A stretch of 64,000 bases of DNA from Plasmopara viticola (lineage: Eukaryota > Oomycota > Peronosporomycetes > Peronosporales > Peronosporaceae). The position numbers were made by a program, and so were the translations under genes. Shown one piece after another: positions 38,601 to 49,491 of this stretch. The first letter of the stretch is position 1; every line of letters begins with the position of its first letter. A model generated the notes under the pieces. The model saw only the letters and a program-made list of their open reading frames with translations, had not been told where the DNA came from and did no database searches. Location of the stretch: positions 186,001 to 250,000 of the forward strand of contig MBPM02000004.1 in the NCBI GenBank assembly GCA_001695595.3, read 5' to 3'.

Positions 38601-39176
38601 ATGAAGCTCTTCTTTTACGGTTTGACGATATTCGCGCTTGTTGAAGGCCAAGTCAGAAAGAGTAATGAAAGAAACCTTGCGCCTGCTCCAGGCAAGGTAA
38701 AAAAGTATCAGAAAGGCCTTCAAATATGCGACATCGGTGGCGGGTACAGAGGTCAGCCTTTTGAAGACACCGATTCTATAAGCGCTGGGCAAGCTTTGAC
38801 GGCGATCAAGCTATGCAGTGGCGAGCGTCTGGATGGCATTGGCGTTACGATCGTGTCGAAGACGAATGAGCAGCAGGATTTGTTTCATGGATCGGAGAAG
38901 AATTGTAAGGTGCATACACTTGCCTCGAACGAGCACATTGTTTCGTATGAGGTGCACCTCGCGAACGTGCATTTCACGCCAAAAAGGCGCATTGGTTACA
39001 TCAAGCTCTACAACCAAAACGGTGGCTTTTATGAAGCCGGCAAACATAGGAGGGAGAGCGACAATTTTTTCAGCTGTGCAGCTCCGGATGGATATAAACT
39101 CGCTGGGTTTTCCGGGCGCAGTGGGGCGGAAGTTGATGCAGTCAATGCTTTATGGACACCAATAAAAGATCCCTAG
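38601..39176 (+). CDS. Secreted jacalin-like lectin domain protein
   Basis: The 191-residue protein starts with a hydrophobic signal peptide (MKLFFYGLTIFALVEG, cleavage likely near residue 16). A jacalin-type beta-prism domain fills residues about 42-190. It has the glycine-rich opening ICDIGGGYRG, the DGIGVTIVS strand, a central IVSYEVHL block, and the diagnostic closing GYKLAGFSGRSGAEVDAV. Such domains bind mannose- or galactose-type sugars, and oomycetes secrete several. A role at the host-pathogen or cell-wall surface is inference. No RXLR motif is seen. An in-frame ATG at 38484 would add 39 residues ahead of the signal peptide and spoil it, so I chose 38601. The frame is a single exon ending at TAG 39174-39176, with no close neighbours. 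Confidence 0.85.
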   Translation: MKLFFYGLTIFALVEGQVRKSNERNLAPAPGKVKKYQKGLQICDIGGGYRGQPFEDTDSISAGQALTAIKLCSGERLDGIGVTIVSKTNEQQDLFHGSEKNCKVHTLASNEHIVSYEVHLANVHFTPKRRIGYIKLYNQNGGFYEAGKHRRESDNFFSCAAPDGYKLAGFSGRSGAEVDAVNALWTPIKDP

Positions 39177-39541
39177 TCTGTGTTTACACTTACATAGACA
39201 GCCTTCTCAAAGTCAGCATGACCAGGCTTCCAACCGCCATTTTGGTCATTACTTCATGCAAGTCCATTTGTTTACATATACAAAAGGGGTTTTGATCTAC
39301 CTGAGATCTGTGTTAAAATTCTATTTAGCAATCGAAAGTCCATTTGAGAAGCGCAAGATTGGTAGAGACTTGGTGAATAGTTATTTCTTTCGCGAGCCAA
39401 AGTGGGAGCTTTATTACTGAGCACTCGATCGCAAAAAAGCTGTTTTTAATGCTTTCTCTATCAAGTAAAGCTGTGCTCACATCTGTCGCACTTATGTGCT
39501 CCCGAGGTTTGGGTCACTAATACCTTCGCGCCTTCTATTTT

Positions 39542-40071
39542 CTAACTAGGACCTCCTTCGTTCTCATCACGGATGTCGTCGTCCATGTATGACAAGTTCT
39601 TCACGATCTTCGTATAAATGGCATTAATAAGTTGAGCTGCGCTCGATGGACCCATTGAGCTGATATCCAGGCGGTGTCGCCTTTGAAAGCTCCCTATCGT
39701 CTGATTGCGCACCACCTTCGTGTTGATGATGATCTTTCCGTGCCTGATGGCCATCTTTTGTCCAATTTTGCGACTGCCACGGTAAAATGTACTCGTCATT
39801 GGCCAGATTAAGGTCGTCCACCTGTCATGCGACATGCCTTGCAAAGGAGAAACTAAGACGCCGAAACCAATCCCGCATTCGCCATGACCAATTTAAAGAG
39901 TGTGTCCTTGTTGTCCACTGCTGTTGTCCAGGGCTGCCAATTTTCGAGTCGCCGTACATTGGTTCGTGAGGCTGGCTCATCATACAGTAAGTCTTGGTCG
40001 TTTGAACACTTGGTTCAACAGCGGCAGCATACACTGGGCAAGCGCAACAATAGCAAGTATGAACTTCATGG
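39542..40071 (-). pseudogene. Possible decayed secreted-protein gene
   Basis: On the minus strand an ATG at 40071 opens a good signal peptide, MKFILAIVALAQC. The same frame then stops after about 30 residues. The neighbouring frame continues without a stop from VYAAAVEPSVQ (about 40034) to 39825, and yet another frame covers 39821-39624 or 39844-39542. A single-base indel near the signal-peptide cleavage site followed by a second one would explain this. The body has no domain I recognise. Alternatives are a small unpredicted intron or chance frames. Confidence 0.35.
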
Positions 40072-40239
40072 GAGTCGACCGGATCTTAAAAAAGGTAATG
40101 TATTTGTTGGGGCACGACTTTACGTGATGATTGCTTTCAGTAAAATACGAGATCAAGGTGTTTGTCCGTGTAGTAGCAGCTCTTTGCCAAAACAATTAAT
40201 TTTTATGAGTTCTTCCTTTTCTATCCATACCCACCAATA

Positions 40240-42000
40240 AACGGTACCTTACTGCATTTTTACGTACCTCATCAATGCGCTACATTTTGTATTAAACGTA
40301 GCGTCAGCAACACGACTTCAAAAGTCATCAAAGTTGCTCATATCGTCATGCTTAATTTTCGGCAAAGTTTAAGGTGCGATAGCAAGTCTAGGTAAACTCA
40401 AATATAAAAAAAACTTCAGGGGTGCTATTTAATGTATAAAGGGCAGATCCACAAAATAATCTGACACGTAGTATTTTCATCCGTGCCCAAGTAATTTCTA
40501 TTCTAAGACAATCAACTTAGACTTACTGCGATAAATTTTTTCCTGAGAGCGAGCATGATTCAGCATTTATATAAGACGTGGCTCCCTGCGAGCCCTCACT
40601 TTGATGTTCAACAGTGATTTCTTGTTCGTGTTTAAGTAAGCCGTCTGTTTTACTAACTAAAGGCTTAAATTACCACCGAAAAGTTCTGCTTTAAACTTAC
40701 CGCTATCCATTATATACTAACTTTCTTGTAATACTCATGAGATTTTTTAAGAAGTAAAAAAAATCAAGCTTTCACAGTACTTGCTTCTTGCAAAAAATTA
40801 AGCTTTTCAGGCGTTAGATAGAGCCGAAAATACGTGATGTTGTTACAGTTTCAGCGAAGTGTACATGTGAGTGGAGCAGTACTTTGATCGGCTAAAGACT
40901 CGTCGTCGACTGCAAGCGCACTATCTATGTTCCGCAACATGCAATTCTTTCGCAGTGGTCATCAAGAAGGCTTCGCTAGTTCCTCTTCCACTCCCAACCC
41001 CACGTAGCGGGGAACGTGGTCTTGCCAAAGGCACTTACCACTAAGAGAAGAAGTCTCTCCGACGTCAGTTCACTTTTGTCAAAATACTCAAACTTCCAAG
41101 AATTTTCGTTGTCGATGTCGCCTTTTAAATACAATGTAAGATTACGTTTCGTTAACCGCATAAAAGCAAAGTTTAATCCTAGCGACCGCGTCGTACGTGA
41201 ATGCTACTCACAAAATGGTAGTGCTTACTTTCTTCTTTATAAAGGAAAGTTAAAGAAAGCGATGTGACGTGTACTAATTCCAATTCTCCTTGTTTTTCTC
41301 GCGTTCGGCGTTGGGCGGGCGGAGCTTATGACGTAGCCTCAACAACCTCATAGACTGGAGGCAGTAGGTAGAAATTACAGGCTTCGTTCGAACACTTCCC
41401 GAATTGTGTGCGTAACCGCACTAATCCTCAAGCAAGTGGCTCGACTCGCGTCCTTCGAAAGAGATGTTTAGCGCTTCGTGCTTGAAATTAGATTTCGGTC
41501 TATCTGATGGTTCGACGCTTTTTGACCAAGCCCTATCGTGACTCAGCGTCAAAACTTCCGTGTTCACGTTGATTGTGGTCTTTAGTAAGCCCACGTAGAA
41601 CACTGCTGTATGGCGGTCTCTTTGTAATAAAAAGCGTATATGTTAAGCCATATCGCAGAAACCTTAAAGTATCTAATAGAGTGCATGTGCATTGTATAAT
41701 TAGGGGCAGCAGTGACTGTGATTGTAGATAGTTTCTAGCAGCAAATACACCCAATCTTCAGAACAAAAAAAGAAGTTCATATTTCTTCGCTTTCGATATG
41801 TATGTCTATTTCGGATACCCGAAATGTGTACGTGTCTGAAGATATTAATTCTCAATGCTACAAAGCTTTTGACTTGTTTACGCATCATTAAAAAGCTTAA
41901 ATCAGCAAGCTAATTGATCTTTCTTTGTGGAACTACTGAGTGGCGGTGTTAAGGGAAGGTAAGGGTTGCTCACTCTTTCTAAGGTCAACAGTTAGTGCAT
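40240..42000. other. Gene-free stretch
   Basis: Two opposite frames share 40976-41267 (61 codons minus, 83 codons plus). Neither is recognisable, so no gene is called. Confidence 0.4.
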
Positions 42001-42690
42001 GTTTTACAACGCCTTGTTGTATCCGCACACATGCTGTACAGGAATTTTGTCCCTCCAACAGCCTGCCCACTACGCATCCAAAGAACTGCCGGCCAAAAAT
42101 GACGAAGTACATCCAGCGCTATGTCAACACATGTTAAATGTGTAAATGCCACAAGGCTAGGCAGACCAACCCGCCAGGATTACTTCAGTCCTTGGATATT
42201 CCAAGAGGCAGATAGTTGACATCTCGATGGACTTCGTTGTGTTTTTTCCAGATACCAAAAGTGATTCCAATGTCGTCATGGTGACTGTCGATCGCTTGCC
42301 AAAAAGCCATGTTCATCGCTACAAAGACAACAGACGATACTGCAGAATTGCAAAGGTCTTCATGAAAAAATTATGTGCAGGCCCATGACATACCAAAGAC
42401 CATTGTGTCCTACCGAGACACCGGGTCCATATCCAATTTTTAACAAGCAATCGTGTCTACTATGAGAACGCAACACAATTTGGTTTCGGCTTTTAATCCG
42501 CAAACAGATGGACAAACGGAAGAACTGAACATTTTATTGAAGATTACCTTCGAGGGAGCAAGGGATGACTTTTTGCATTTGGCTGAGAAAGCCTATGATC
42601 GACGCGTATATTTTACGATTGAAATGTCACCGTTCGAAGCGCGTCTAGGAAATCCTGCTTTTATGCCGGATGTTTCCTCTTAAAATTGTA
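42000..42690 (+). pseudogene. Gypsy integrase fragment (second family)
   Basis: Closely matches 47830-48490 of the 3' half-element downstream. Readable blocks are KYIQRYVNTC and MCKCHKAR (zinc-binding region, with a stop between them), TKTTDDTAE and FNPQTDGQTEE (integrase core end), and EMSPFEARLG. The second catalytic Asp block reads SYRDTG where the sister copy has SDRDAK, so the residue is lost. It is truncated at both ends, with no LTR nearby. Confidence 0.8.
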
Positions 42691-42699
42691 ATAACAGTG

Positions 42700-43900
42700 C
42701 GATGTAAATATTAGAATAATATTGCACTAACTGTAATGTCATGAAACTTTATGTTATGTCGGCAAAGAGTTATCAACAAGTGCTACTTAAGACAACTGCG
42801 CGACGTCCGTTTAAAGCACTTTGTCTCTTTAGACGGCTTCACGCAGCCGACCAAAATGCACGAGCTTTGGCTAAATTCGTAACTTATCATCAGTTTCGTG
42901 GAATATGCAGCTACAATCAATGCGACTAGCCCTCAGTCACACGTGATAATAGTGCGTGTCAAAGACTCGAGTGTTGCACTTGCAGGAATTTGCAGTATAC
43001 ACACGGTAAGAAAAGGTCTATGCTTTCAGCTTCACCCTATCAGCCACGTGCAATTAAAATAAGTGCTTATACCGGCTCCTCAACCTTTTGATCTCGAGTA
43101 CTAATGAGGCTGCTCTTTCATCGAACATTTCCATGGTAGAAGTTGAAGGGTTGACAAATGTGAATTAGGAGAAAGTGTGCACGATGCGTTGCCTCGTTTT
43201 CGAACATACACAATAGAAAGTAGTGAAGCCGGTGCTTGATGGAAAAGTGACGCGAGCACCATCAAAGCAGAGATACAATAAAAATCTCGTCGAGGAACTG
43301 GTGGCCATAAATCTTCGTTGTGTTTAACTTTTATGTATACACTCAATACGCGACGGCAAGAATAGAAAGCACAAGCCGCGATCACAGACAAAGTCAACTC
43401 TAACTTTCAAGCCGCTATTCCGTCTCCCTCCGTAATCATCCAGCTGCCCCAGTAACCAACCCAATAAGCCTCGAACCTCCTTCTTGGATCTACTATTTGG
43501 AGCGTCAGGGCCTTGCCATCTCAGCCCTCGTTGACGAAAAAGATTAGTACAGTTGAAAGCACGTCTGTAACGGTGAGTTGGCGCAATGTTAGCAAAGAAC
43601 CAGGCGCTCTATTTGCTATATCTATACTGAGCAGTCGATATCTAGATCGGTACTGTCAATTATTGACACGCATCGAGCTAGTCAGTTTCACGTAACCGAT
43701 CACTTCCCTCTTTCCGTTACTTTCGAGTCAGTAAAGATTTGCTCTTGTTCCGTCACTTGCGTGACCATCTCCTCTCTTGCTAGACAATAGACACAGGTTC
43801 CGTTTTCTTTAACCCTTATCTATTGGGGTTCAAGGATCGAGGGTAACCCTCCCTCCTAAACCAAGAGCCAATCCAACTTTACTAAGAGGGCGTGGATTCC
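42700..43900. other. Gene-free stretch upstream of the C2-domain gene
   Basis: No supported gene. A weak initiator-like GATCACTTCCCTCTTT lies at 43698-43713 on the plus strand. It could serve the downstream gene with a leader of over 200 bp. Confidence 0.35.
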
Positions 43901-44067
43901 GTTTTCTCTCTTAATTGTCACGCATGGCACGCGGCCCGTTCCAAAACGTTCGAATGCCCCGCTTACGAGCCATCACGACCGTTTTGGGGCTTCACTCGAG
44001 TAACGACATCAGACGGTCAATACCCGACCGCGTTTTCGCTCCAAACACCCGTTCGCAACCTGTGATC

Positions 44068-45642
44068 ATGTCATCCGAGCCAAAAGACGGCGACTTTATG
44101 CTCTACCTACGCGTGCATTCCGCTCGAGACTTGCACGCAGTGGCTCAAAGTTCTTACTGCAAAGTGTATCTCGGCGACACGTCGATTGTCGGAGGGTTTG
44201 GCCAATGGAAACCTCTTGTAGGATTCGATACGACTTCAGGCGGCAGTCATCGAGCGTACCATACGAAAGTGCAGATGAGTGTCTCGAAAGATTGTCCCAA
44301 ATGGAACGAAAAATTCCAACTAAGTGTCAAGAATCCGAACGTTGAAATTCTGACCATTCGCGTCAAGAACCACGTTGTGATGTACAGTCCCGCCATTGGA
44401 GCGTGTGTTGTTCAAATGCGGCATTTACGACTTGGACAAACGAGTGATGCATGGTATCCGTTGTACCGAGGGAACAAACGAACGGGTGAGATCCGATTGC
44501 AGCTCTGTTTGGAGAAGAGAAAACGCTCAAATGGTCGTGAAGGCCGATCTTCTCAAGTTGGCGAAGCAACGGTGCAACGTTTACTGCGAGAGCATCGAGA
44601 GTTAGTCGAAATGCAACGACAAGAGGTCGTTTTGCATCAAGACACATCGTGGAAGAAGATGGAGGCAAATTCGATTGATCAAGTTGATCTAGAGCCACAA
44701 ACGAAGTGCGAGGCGAAAAGAAGTAACAGATTTGAATCGAGGACCCAACAGAAACAGCAGTCTCAATCTCGAAAGGAAGAGAAACAAGATTCAGTATCGG
44801 ACTTGTTGATGGAAGGAAAATACCGAGGTGGAGAGAAGAAAGTAGACCTACTTCCGAGTTTCAAGTATCGGGGTGTGAGCAATGAAGAACATGTTGCTAC
44901 ACAAAAGCTGGAGAAGATGAGCTTGCAGACCAGTGGAGAAGAAAACTCGGAGCGCTTGGAAAGTGCTGACATGCCGAGGAGGTACACTGTACTTTGTCCT
45001 GATTCCAGACGTTCATTGGGGAGTGATTCGAGTCGTCAAATTTCGTGTTTTGGCACCGTCCGGTTGTCGACGGAAGAACTGGACCAAGTGGTACAAAATG
45101 CACTCCCGACGTCCGAATCGTCCGAAGTCTCATCGTCCGAAGATGAGCGACATCAGCGACTTTATCGTCGCAAAGAGCGTGAGGATAAACGACGAAAGCG
45201 CCAGGACAAAGAGCGGACTTTTAGTGACAAGAAGTCTGACGACATCATTTACAGAAACCATTTAAGAAAAGGGGTGAAAGGGAGACCGATGTCGCCTAGA
45301 AAAGACTTAAGCACGCAACATCAAGGCCACGATGATTCCATCATGTACGGTGGTCCGCCTTGTCCATTGGATGCATTTTCAAAGTCTTCGTCTCAAGAAA
45401 AACCCCATCATCGCCGCCGCCGTCAAGCTGAAAAGGCAAAGAGACGAGAGAAGGAAAAGAAAAGTAAGTTTAAGCGAAAGCATGGCAAGTCTCGACACAG
45501 CTACGAATGTAGCGACTCGTCTTGGTCTTCAGCGTCGTCATCATCAATGTCGTCGTCAGATGAAGAACGCTTACAACGCAAGCTCGAAAAGAGGAAAATG
45601 AGGAAAGCCCAAGCTCTTGCCGAACGATTCTCATGCGCTTAA
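44068..45642 (+). CDS. C2-domain protein with long charged, Ser-rich tail
   Basis: From ATG 44068 the product has 524 residues. In-frame starts at 43924 (ATG) would add 48 residues. I prefer 44068 because the paralogue at 62725-63852 also begins just before the C2 domain. The C2 beta-sandwich spans residues about 10-150: LYLRVHSARDL, SYCKVYLG, PKWNEKFQLSV (the usual W-N-E-x-F block), ILTIRVKNH, IGACVV, WYPLY and GEIRLQLCLE. The usual D-x-D calcium-ligand loop is not visible (VKNHVV there), so binding is probably calcium-independent. The rest is polar and low-complexity: Gln/Glu-rich helical stretches, then Arg/Lys-Asp/Glu runs and a C-terminal Ser-rich block ending in SSSDEERLQRKLEKRK. This suits a membrane- or scaffold-binding adaptor, but the function is unproven. 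Single exon, intact. Confidence 0.85.
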   Translation: MSSEPKDGDFMLYLRVHSARDLHAVAQSSYCKVYLGDTSIVGGFGQWKPLVGFDTTSGGSHRAYHTKVQMSVSKDCPKWNEKFQLSVKNPNVEILTIRVKNHVVMYSPAIGACVVQMRHLRLGQTSDAWYPLYRGNKRTGEIRLQLCLEKRKRSNGREGRSSQVGEATVQRLLREHRELVEMQRQEVVLHQDTSWKKMEANSIDQVDLEPQTKCEAKRSNRFESRTQQKQQSQSRKEEKQDSVSDLLMEGKYRGGEKKVDLLPSFKYRGVSNEEHVATQKLEKMSLQTSGEENSERLESADMPRRYTVLCPDSRRSLGSDSSRQISCFGTVRLSTEELDQVVQNALPTSESSEVSSSEDERHQRLYRRKEREDKRRKRQDKERTFSDKKSDDIIYRNHLRKGVKGRPMSPRKDLSTQHQGHDDSIMYGGPPCPLDAFSKSSSQEKPHHRRRRQAEKAKRREKEKKSKFKRKHGKSRHSYECSDSSWSSASSSSMSSSDEERLQRKLEKRKMRKAQALAERFSCA

Positions 45643-46790
45643 GCAATCAACAATTGCTCGAGTTTAAGCGACGCTTAACCGCGTACTTTTGATGCGTAAT
45701 TCCCTTTGTGATGCACAGCTAGAGCTCAAAGGGAGATGGAAACAGGTGGGGTCCGACCTTGGACAAAGATGACGATAAATCGACACTTTAAAAGCTGTAG
45801 TACCTAGGTCAATACTGTCCAATCTATTGGACATTATAAAGTGTTTCTTGTGTTTATACTAAAGCCCGGTCGCAAAATCAATTTAGTATTCCAGCTAATT
45901 CGATACATGTACTCAGTTTTGAGTATTAAGCATTGCAGCCTTGATCAATATAGATTTTGCAACAAACGCGCTTTTCGTGTGCTGAGAAGTCTAACCTTTT
46001 CAAATAGTGCAAAGTTCTCTTCAGATATATTTTTCATCATAGAGATTTCTAAAGACCAGTGCAAATTGTTCCTGGGATTGTGAAAGCAAAGTGGTGGAAG
46101 TTTGGGATGTGTAACTGCTAGATCGTGATGTAACGGAGCAAACCACTACAGAATACCGGTCAAGAATACAGCTTAGACGTCGGCTATTCAAATAGTAGAA
46201 CTCGAAAGCAAGCGAACATTATCCACGTGCAAAGTGGGTAAATTTACTAGATCGGATAAAGAAGCGGCAATCGCCACATTGTAAATTACGATACAGGCAT
46301 CCGCATTGGTCATGAGCAATCGTTCGCAATACATAACTCAATATCATTTTCTTCATGAGAAGAAATACTTAAAGTCGGAGTCAACAAGCATTTCAAGCAT
46401 TAAACTCCACCTCACTCCTCAACTTTTTAGTTCTATCTTTCACAAATTGAGTCAATGCAAAAAATTGACCGTGATTTTTCCTCTTACAGCTGATTACTTC
46501 ATCGTCGCTTTTTATACTTTGCGAAGTAAGTGCGTGGGGGGCCTTTCCTTAGGCTCCGTAAACTTTGGATAAATGTATGACAATGACTTGCTCAGCAAGC
46601 GATGCCTCAGCTAGGAAGACCGCCAACGTTCTTGTATAGATGTATTGAGGAAGCTCAAGCCTAGTTTTGTCACACATGAACGATGGTCTAGCTTTGAATT
46701 TGCTGTAAGAAACAGTGATTTTTTCATTGTCTATGTGTGCTACAAGAATACTAGGTAAAGCGTGAGCGCCAAGCGTTTGACCTCCTTGAG
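45643..46790. other. Gene-free stretch
   Basis: 3' flank of the C2 gene, then A+T-rich DNA. The 88-codon frame at 46306-46572 is unrecognised. Confidence 0.4.
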
Positions 46791-46799
46791 AAGACTGCA

Positions 46800-49491
46800 C
46801 AAGACACAAAATGATGATGTCGTTAACCACGAAGTGGCTTTAGACCGTGTTCTCAAACGGTGTGAGGTAAAGCAACTTTACATCAAGTTGGCAAAGCGCC
46901 AGTTCTGCGTGGGTGAGATCCCATGCCTAAGAGCATCGTCGGACGAAATGGCGTCCGAATGGACCAAAATAATAAATTCGCAGAATGGCGTGTGACCAAG
47001 ACAAAGAGACAAATGGAGTACTTCTTAGGCACTACAGTCTATGTCGCAAGGTTTTGCAAAGACTTTGCGCAATTTGCAAGACCACTCCACGACAGTATTA
47101 AAAAGAAACGTCCTCGAGAAGCGTTCGAGATCTCGGACAATATGCTACGCGGCTTCACCGACTTCGACCGTCACTTGACGCTTTAAGTCAACCAAATTTT
47201 TTTAAACCACTTGGTATACGAATGGGCGCCTCACATTTTGCGATAGGGGGAGTCTTGTCTCAAAAGTAGAAAGACAAAGAGCATCCGATTGCTTCTATTG
47301 GTCGGAGGATGAAGCCAGCCGAGTTGAATTTCCCTGTTCGTGAGCAAGCGTTACTCACAATTACTCTAGAAGTATGGCGTGTGTAACTTCTTGATCGAGC
47401 GATCACGGTCGAAACATGATTTTGACGTGATAAAGACTTCAAATTGCAGAGTAGCTCGATGGTGTTGAGCTTGCTAAATTTTAGCATTTTTTCAAGTAAT
47501 TTTCGGCGAACCTAACACCGTGGCTGAGGCACTGTCACACAATACGAATTTCGAAAGAAAAGCTGCCCGAGTTAATATGCAAGAGCTTCTGGAAACCGCG
47601 AGATGGTGGAGACAATCAGGACGAACAAGGTTACAGTTGCTCAATCCGCAAATACAATGTATGCGGAGAAAAGAGACCTACAATCATCATCAAGAAGCTT
47701 TGAAAAGGAGATGATGTGTCAAAAGACTCATTGCAAGATGGTTTTTGTATGCCAAACTGGCGAAGACGAGACTCCACGATGGTATATTCTAGACGCCGAA
47801 GATATAAAAAATCGCGTCGTCTGTGAGAAACATGATTCTGTATCGGGCGGCCGTACAGGAGTTTTCGGGACATATCTGGCTGTGCGTCAAAAGTACTACT
47901 TGGCAAAGAGGACGAAGTACATTCAGAGCTATGTCAACATATGCGAAATGTGTAAGCGCAACAAGGCTAGACACACCAAAGCCGCCAGGATTACTCCAGT
48001 CCTTGGAAATCTCACGAGGCAGATGGGTTGACATTTGAATGGATTTCACCGTGTCTTTACCGGATACCAAAAGTGTTTTCAATACCGTCATGGTGATTAT
48101 TGATCGCTTGACGAAAAGAACTATGTTTATCGTTACGAAGACAACAGACGATACTGCAGAGAATGCAAAGGTCTTCATGAAAAGCATTAAATGCAGGACC
48201 GTGACATACCAAAGATTATTGTGTCCGACCGAGACGCCAAGTACATATCCAAGTTACGGCAAGCAATCGTGTCTACCTTAAGAACGCAACACAATTTGAT
48301 TCGGCTTTCAAGCCGCACTCGGATGGAGAAACGGAAAGAACAAACCGTTTTGTTGGAGATTACCTTCGAGATGTCGTCAACCCAGCACAGAATGATTGGG
48401 ATGACTTTATGCATTCGGACGAGATAGCCTGTAATTGACGCGTACACCTTACAATTTGGAATGTCACCCTTCGAATCGGATCTAGGATATGATCTTATAT
48501 GTCGGATAATGTGGCATAAGGTTCAAAGTTTTACAAGTTGGAAGAATTAGCGACCGAATGAACAAAGCACAAGAGCGCATGAAGTAGTATTATGACAAAA
48601 TTAGACTTGTCCAAAACTTCTGAGTTGGCAATTTGGTGCTTTTACAAGAATCCGAATGTCCATCACGAGGGTTTTGCTCAGTCGAAGAAACTCGCGCCAA
48701 GATATATTGGCCCAATCCTGATCGTGAAGAGAGTCTCGCGAGATTCCTGTGAGTGAGGATCTTCGAAAGGGTTGAAGCTGCTCCCAGTGTCTCACACTTC
48801 ACTGTTGAGGTAGTATCGCGAGGACCCTCAGCGTCGGCAATTAACGAATAATATCATGTTGGTCGATAGCTCCGAGTACAACTCATTGAAGCCGTAATTG
48901 GATATCGCAAGTGCAAGGGAAGCTTAAAGTATAAAGTTTGGCGGATCGGTGAAACCAAGAAGGAAATCACTTGGGAGCCCGTGGAGAATCTAAAGCAGAT
49001 TTTTAGACTCAACGACCTTCACTGGGAATCCAAAAAGATAAGCCCTATACTCTAAAGTAGAAATCTTCTTAGAGGGAGGTCATGTGACGTAACCGACGTC
49101 ACCGGCAGTTTTGCCGGTAACGGCTCTTACGCAAAAATTGAAAATATTAAAAAATACATATGCGGTAGTTTTTACTATCCGTTGGTATAGGCGTTTAAAC
49201 AGTTTTCAACCAGAAGACAATTCCAAATGTCCCATAACCATTGAGAACCAAGAGATTTTATTGGCCAAAAAATTTTAGGATGTTAAAAGTCAGATGAATC
49301 AAAGAAGAATGATAGCTTTTAAAATGGTATCGGTAGATGGGGCTGTAGCAAGGAAATAAGTCGTAAGAGTTGTTCATCTTATATCACTTTTCAATTTGCT
49401 CAAAGCAACAAACACTACTTCTCTTCTACGACTTCACCTCGCCCTAGACTCAGCCTCGTCCGACGGCCGACTTTAATCAGCTTCCTTCGCG
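46800..49491 (+). mobile_element. 3' half of a gypsy element (second family) with 3' LTR
   Basis: It starts inside the reverse transcriptase: HEVALDRVLKRCE, then KRQMEYFLGTTVYVARFCKDFAQFA at about 47010-47090 (RT/RNase H connection). RNase H follows (IGGVLSQK ... ELNFPVREQALLTI, about 47240-47370), then integrase (zinc region 47900-47970; MDFTVSLPDTKS ... VIIDRLTKRTMF 48039-48125; SDRDAK near 48228) and a chromodomain (YKVWRIGETKKEITWEPVENL, about 48930-48995). Frame changes and stops occur throughout. A purine-rich AGAGGGAGGTCA leads into the LTR at 49083. The 5' portion of this copy is missing. Confidence 0.88.
49083..49491 (+). repeat. LTR of the second gypsy family (3' LTR)
   Basis: About 409 bp, similar over its length to 56369-56751. 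It opens TGTGACGT and carries inverted half-sites TGACGT ... ACGTCA (49086-49102). A perfect 7-bp hairpin follows (ACCGGCA-GTTT-TGCCGGT, 49101-49118). The end is approximate. Confidence 0.75.

Noticed and set aside
43924..44067. 48-residue N-terminal extension of the C2 protein
   Set aside because: Not excluded, but the paralogue starts directly at the C2 domain and the extension has no feature.
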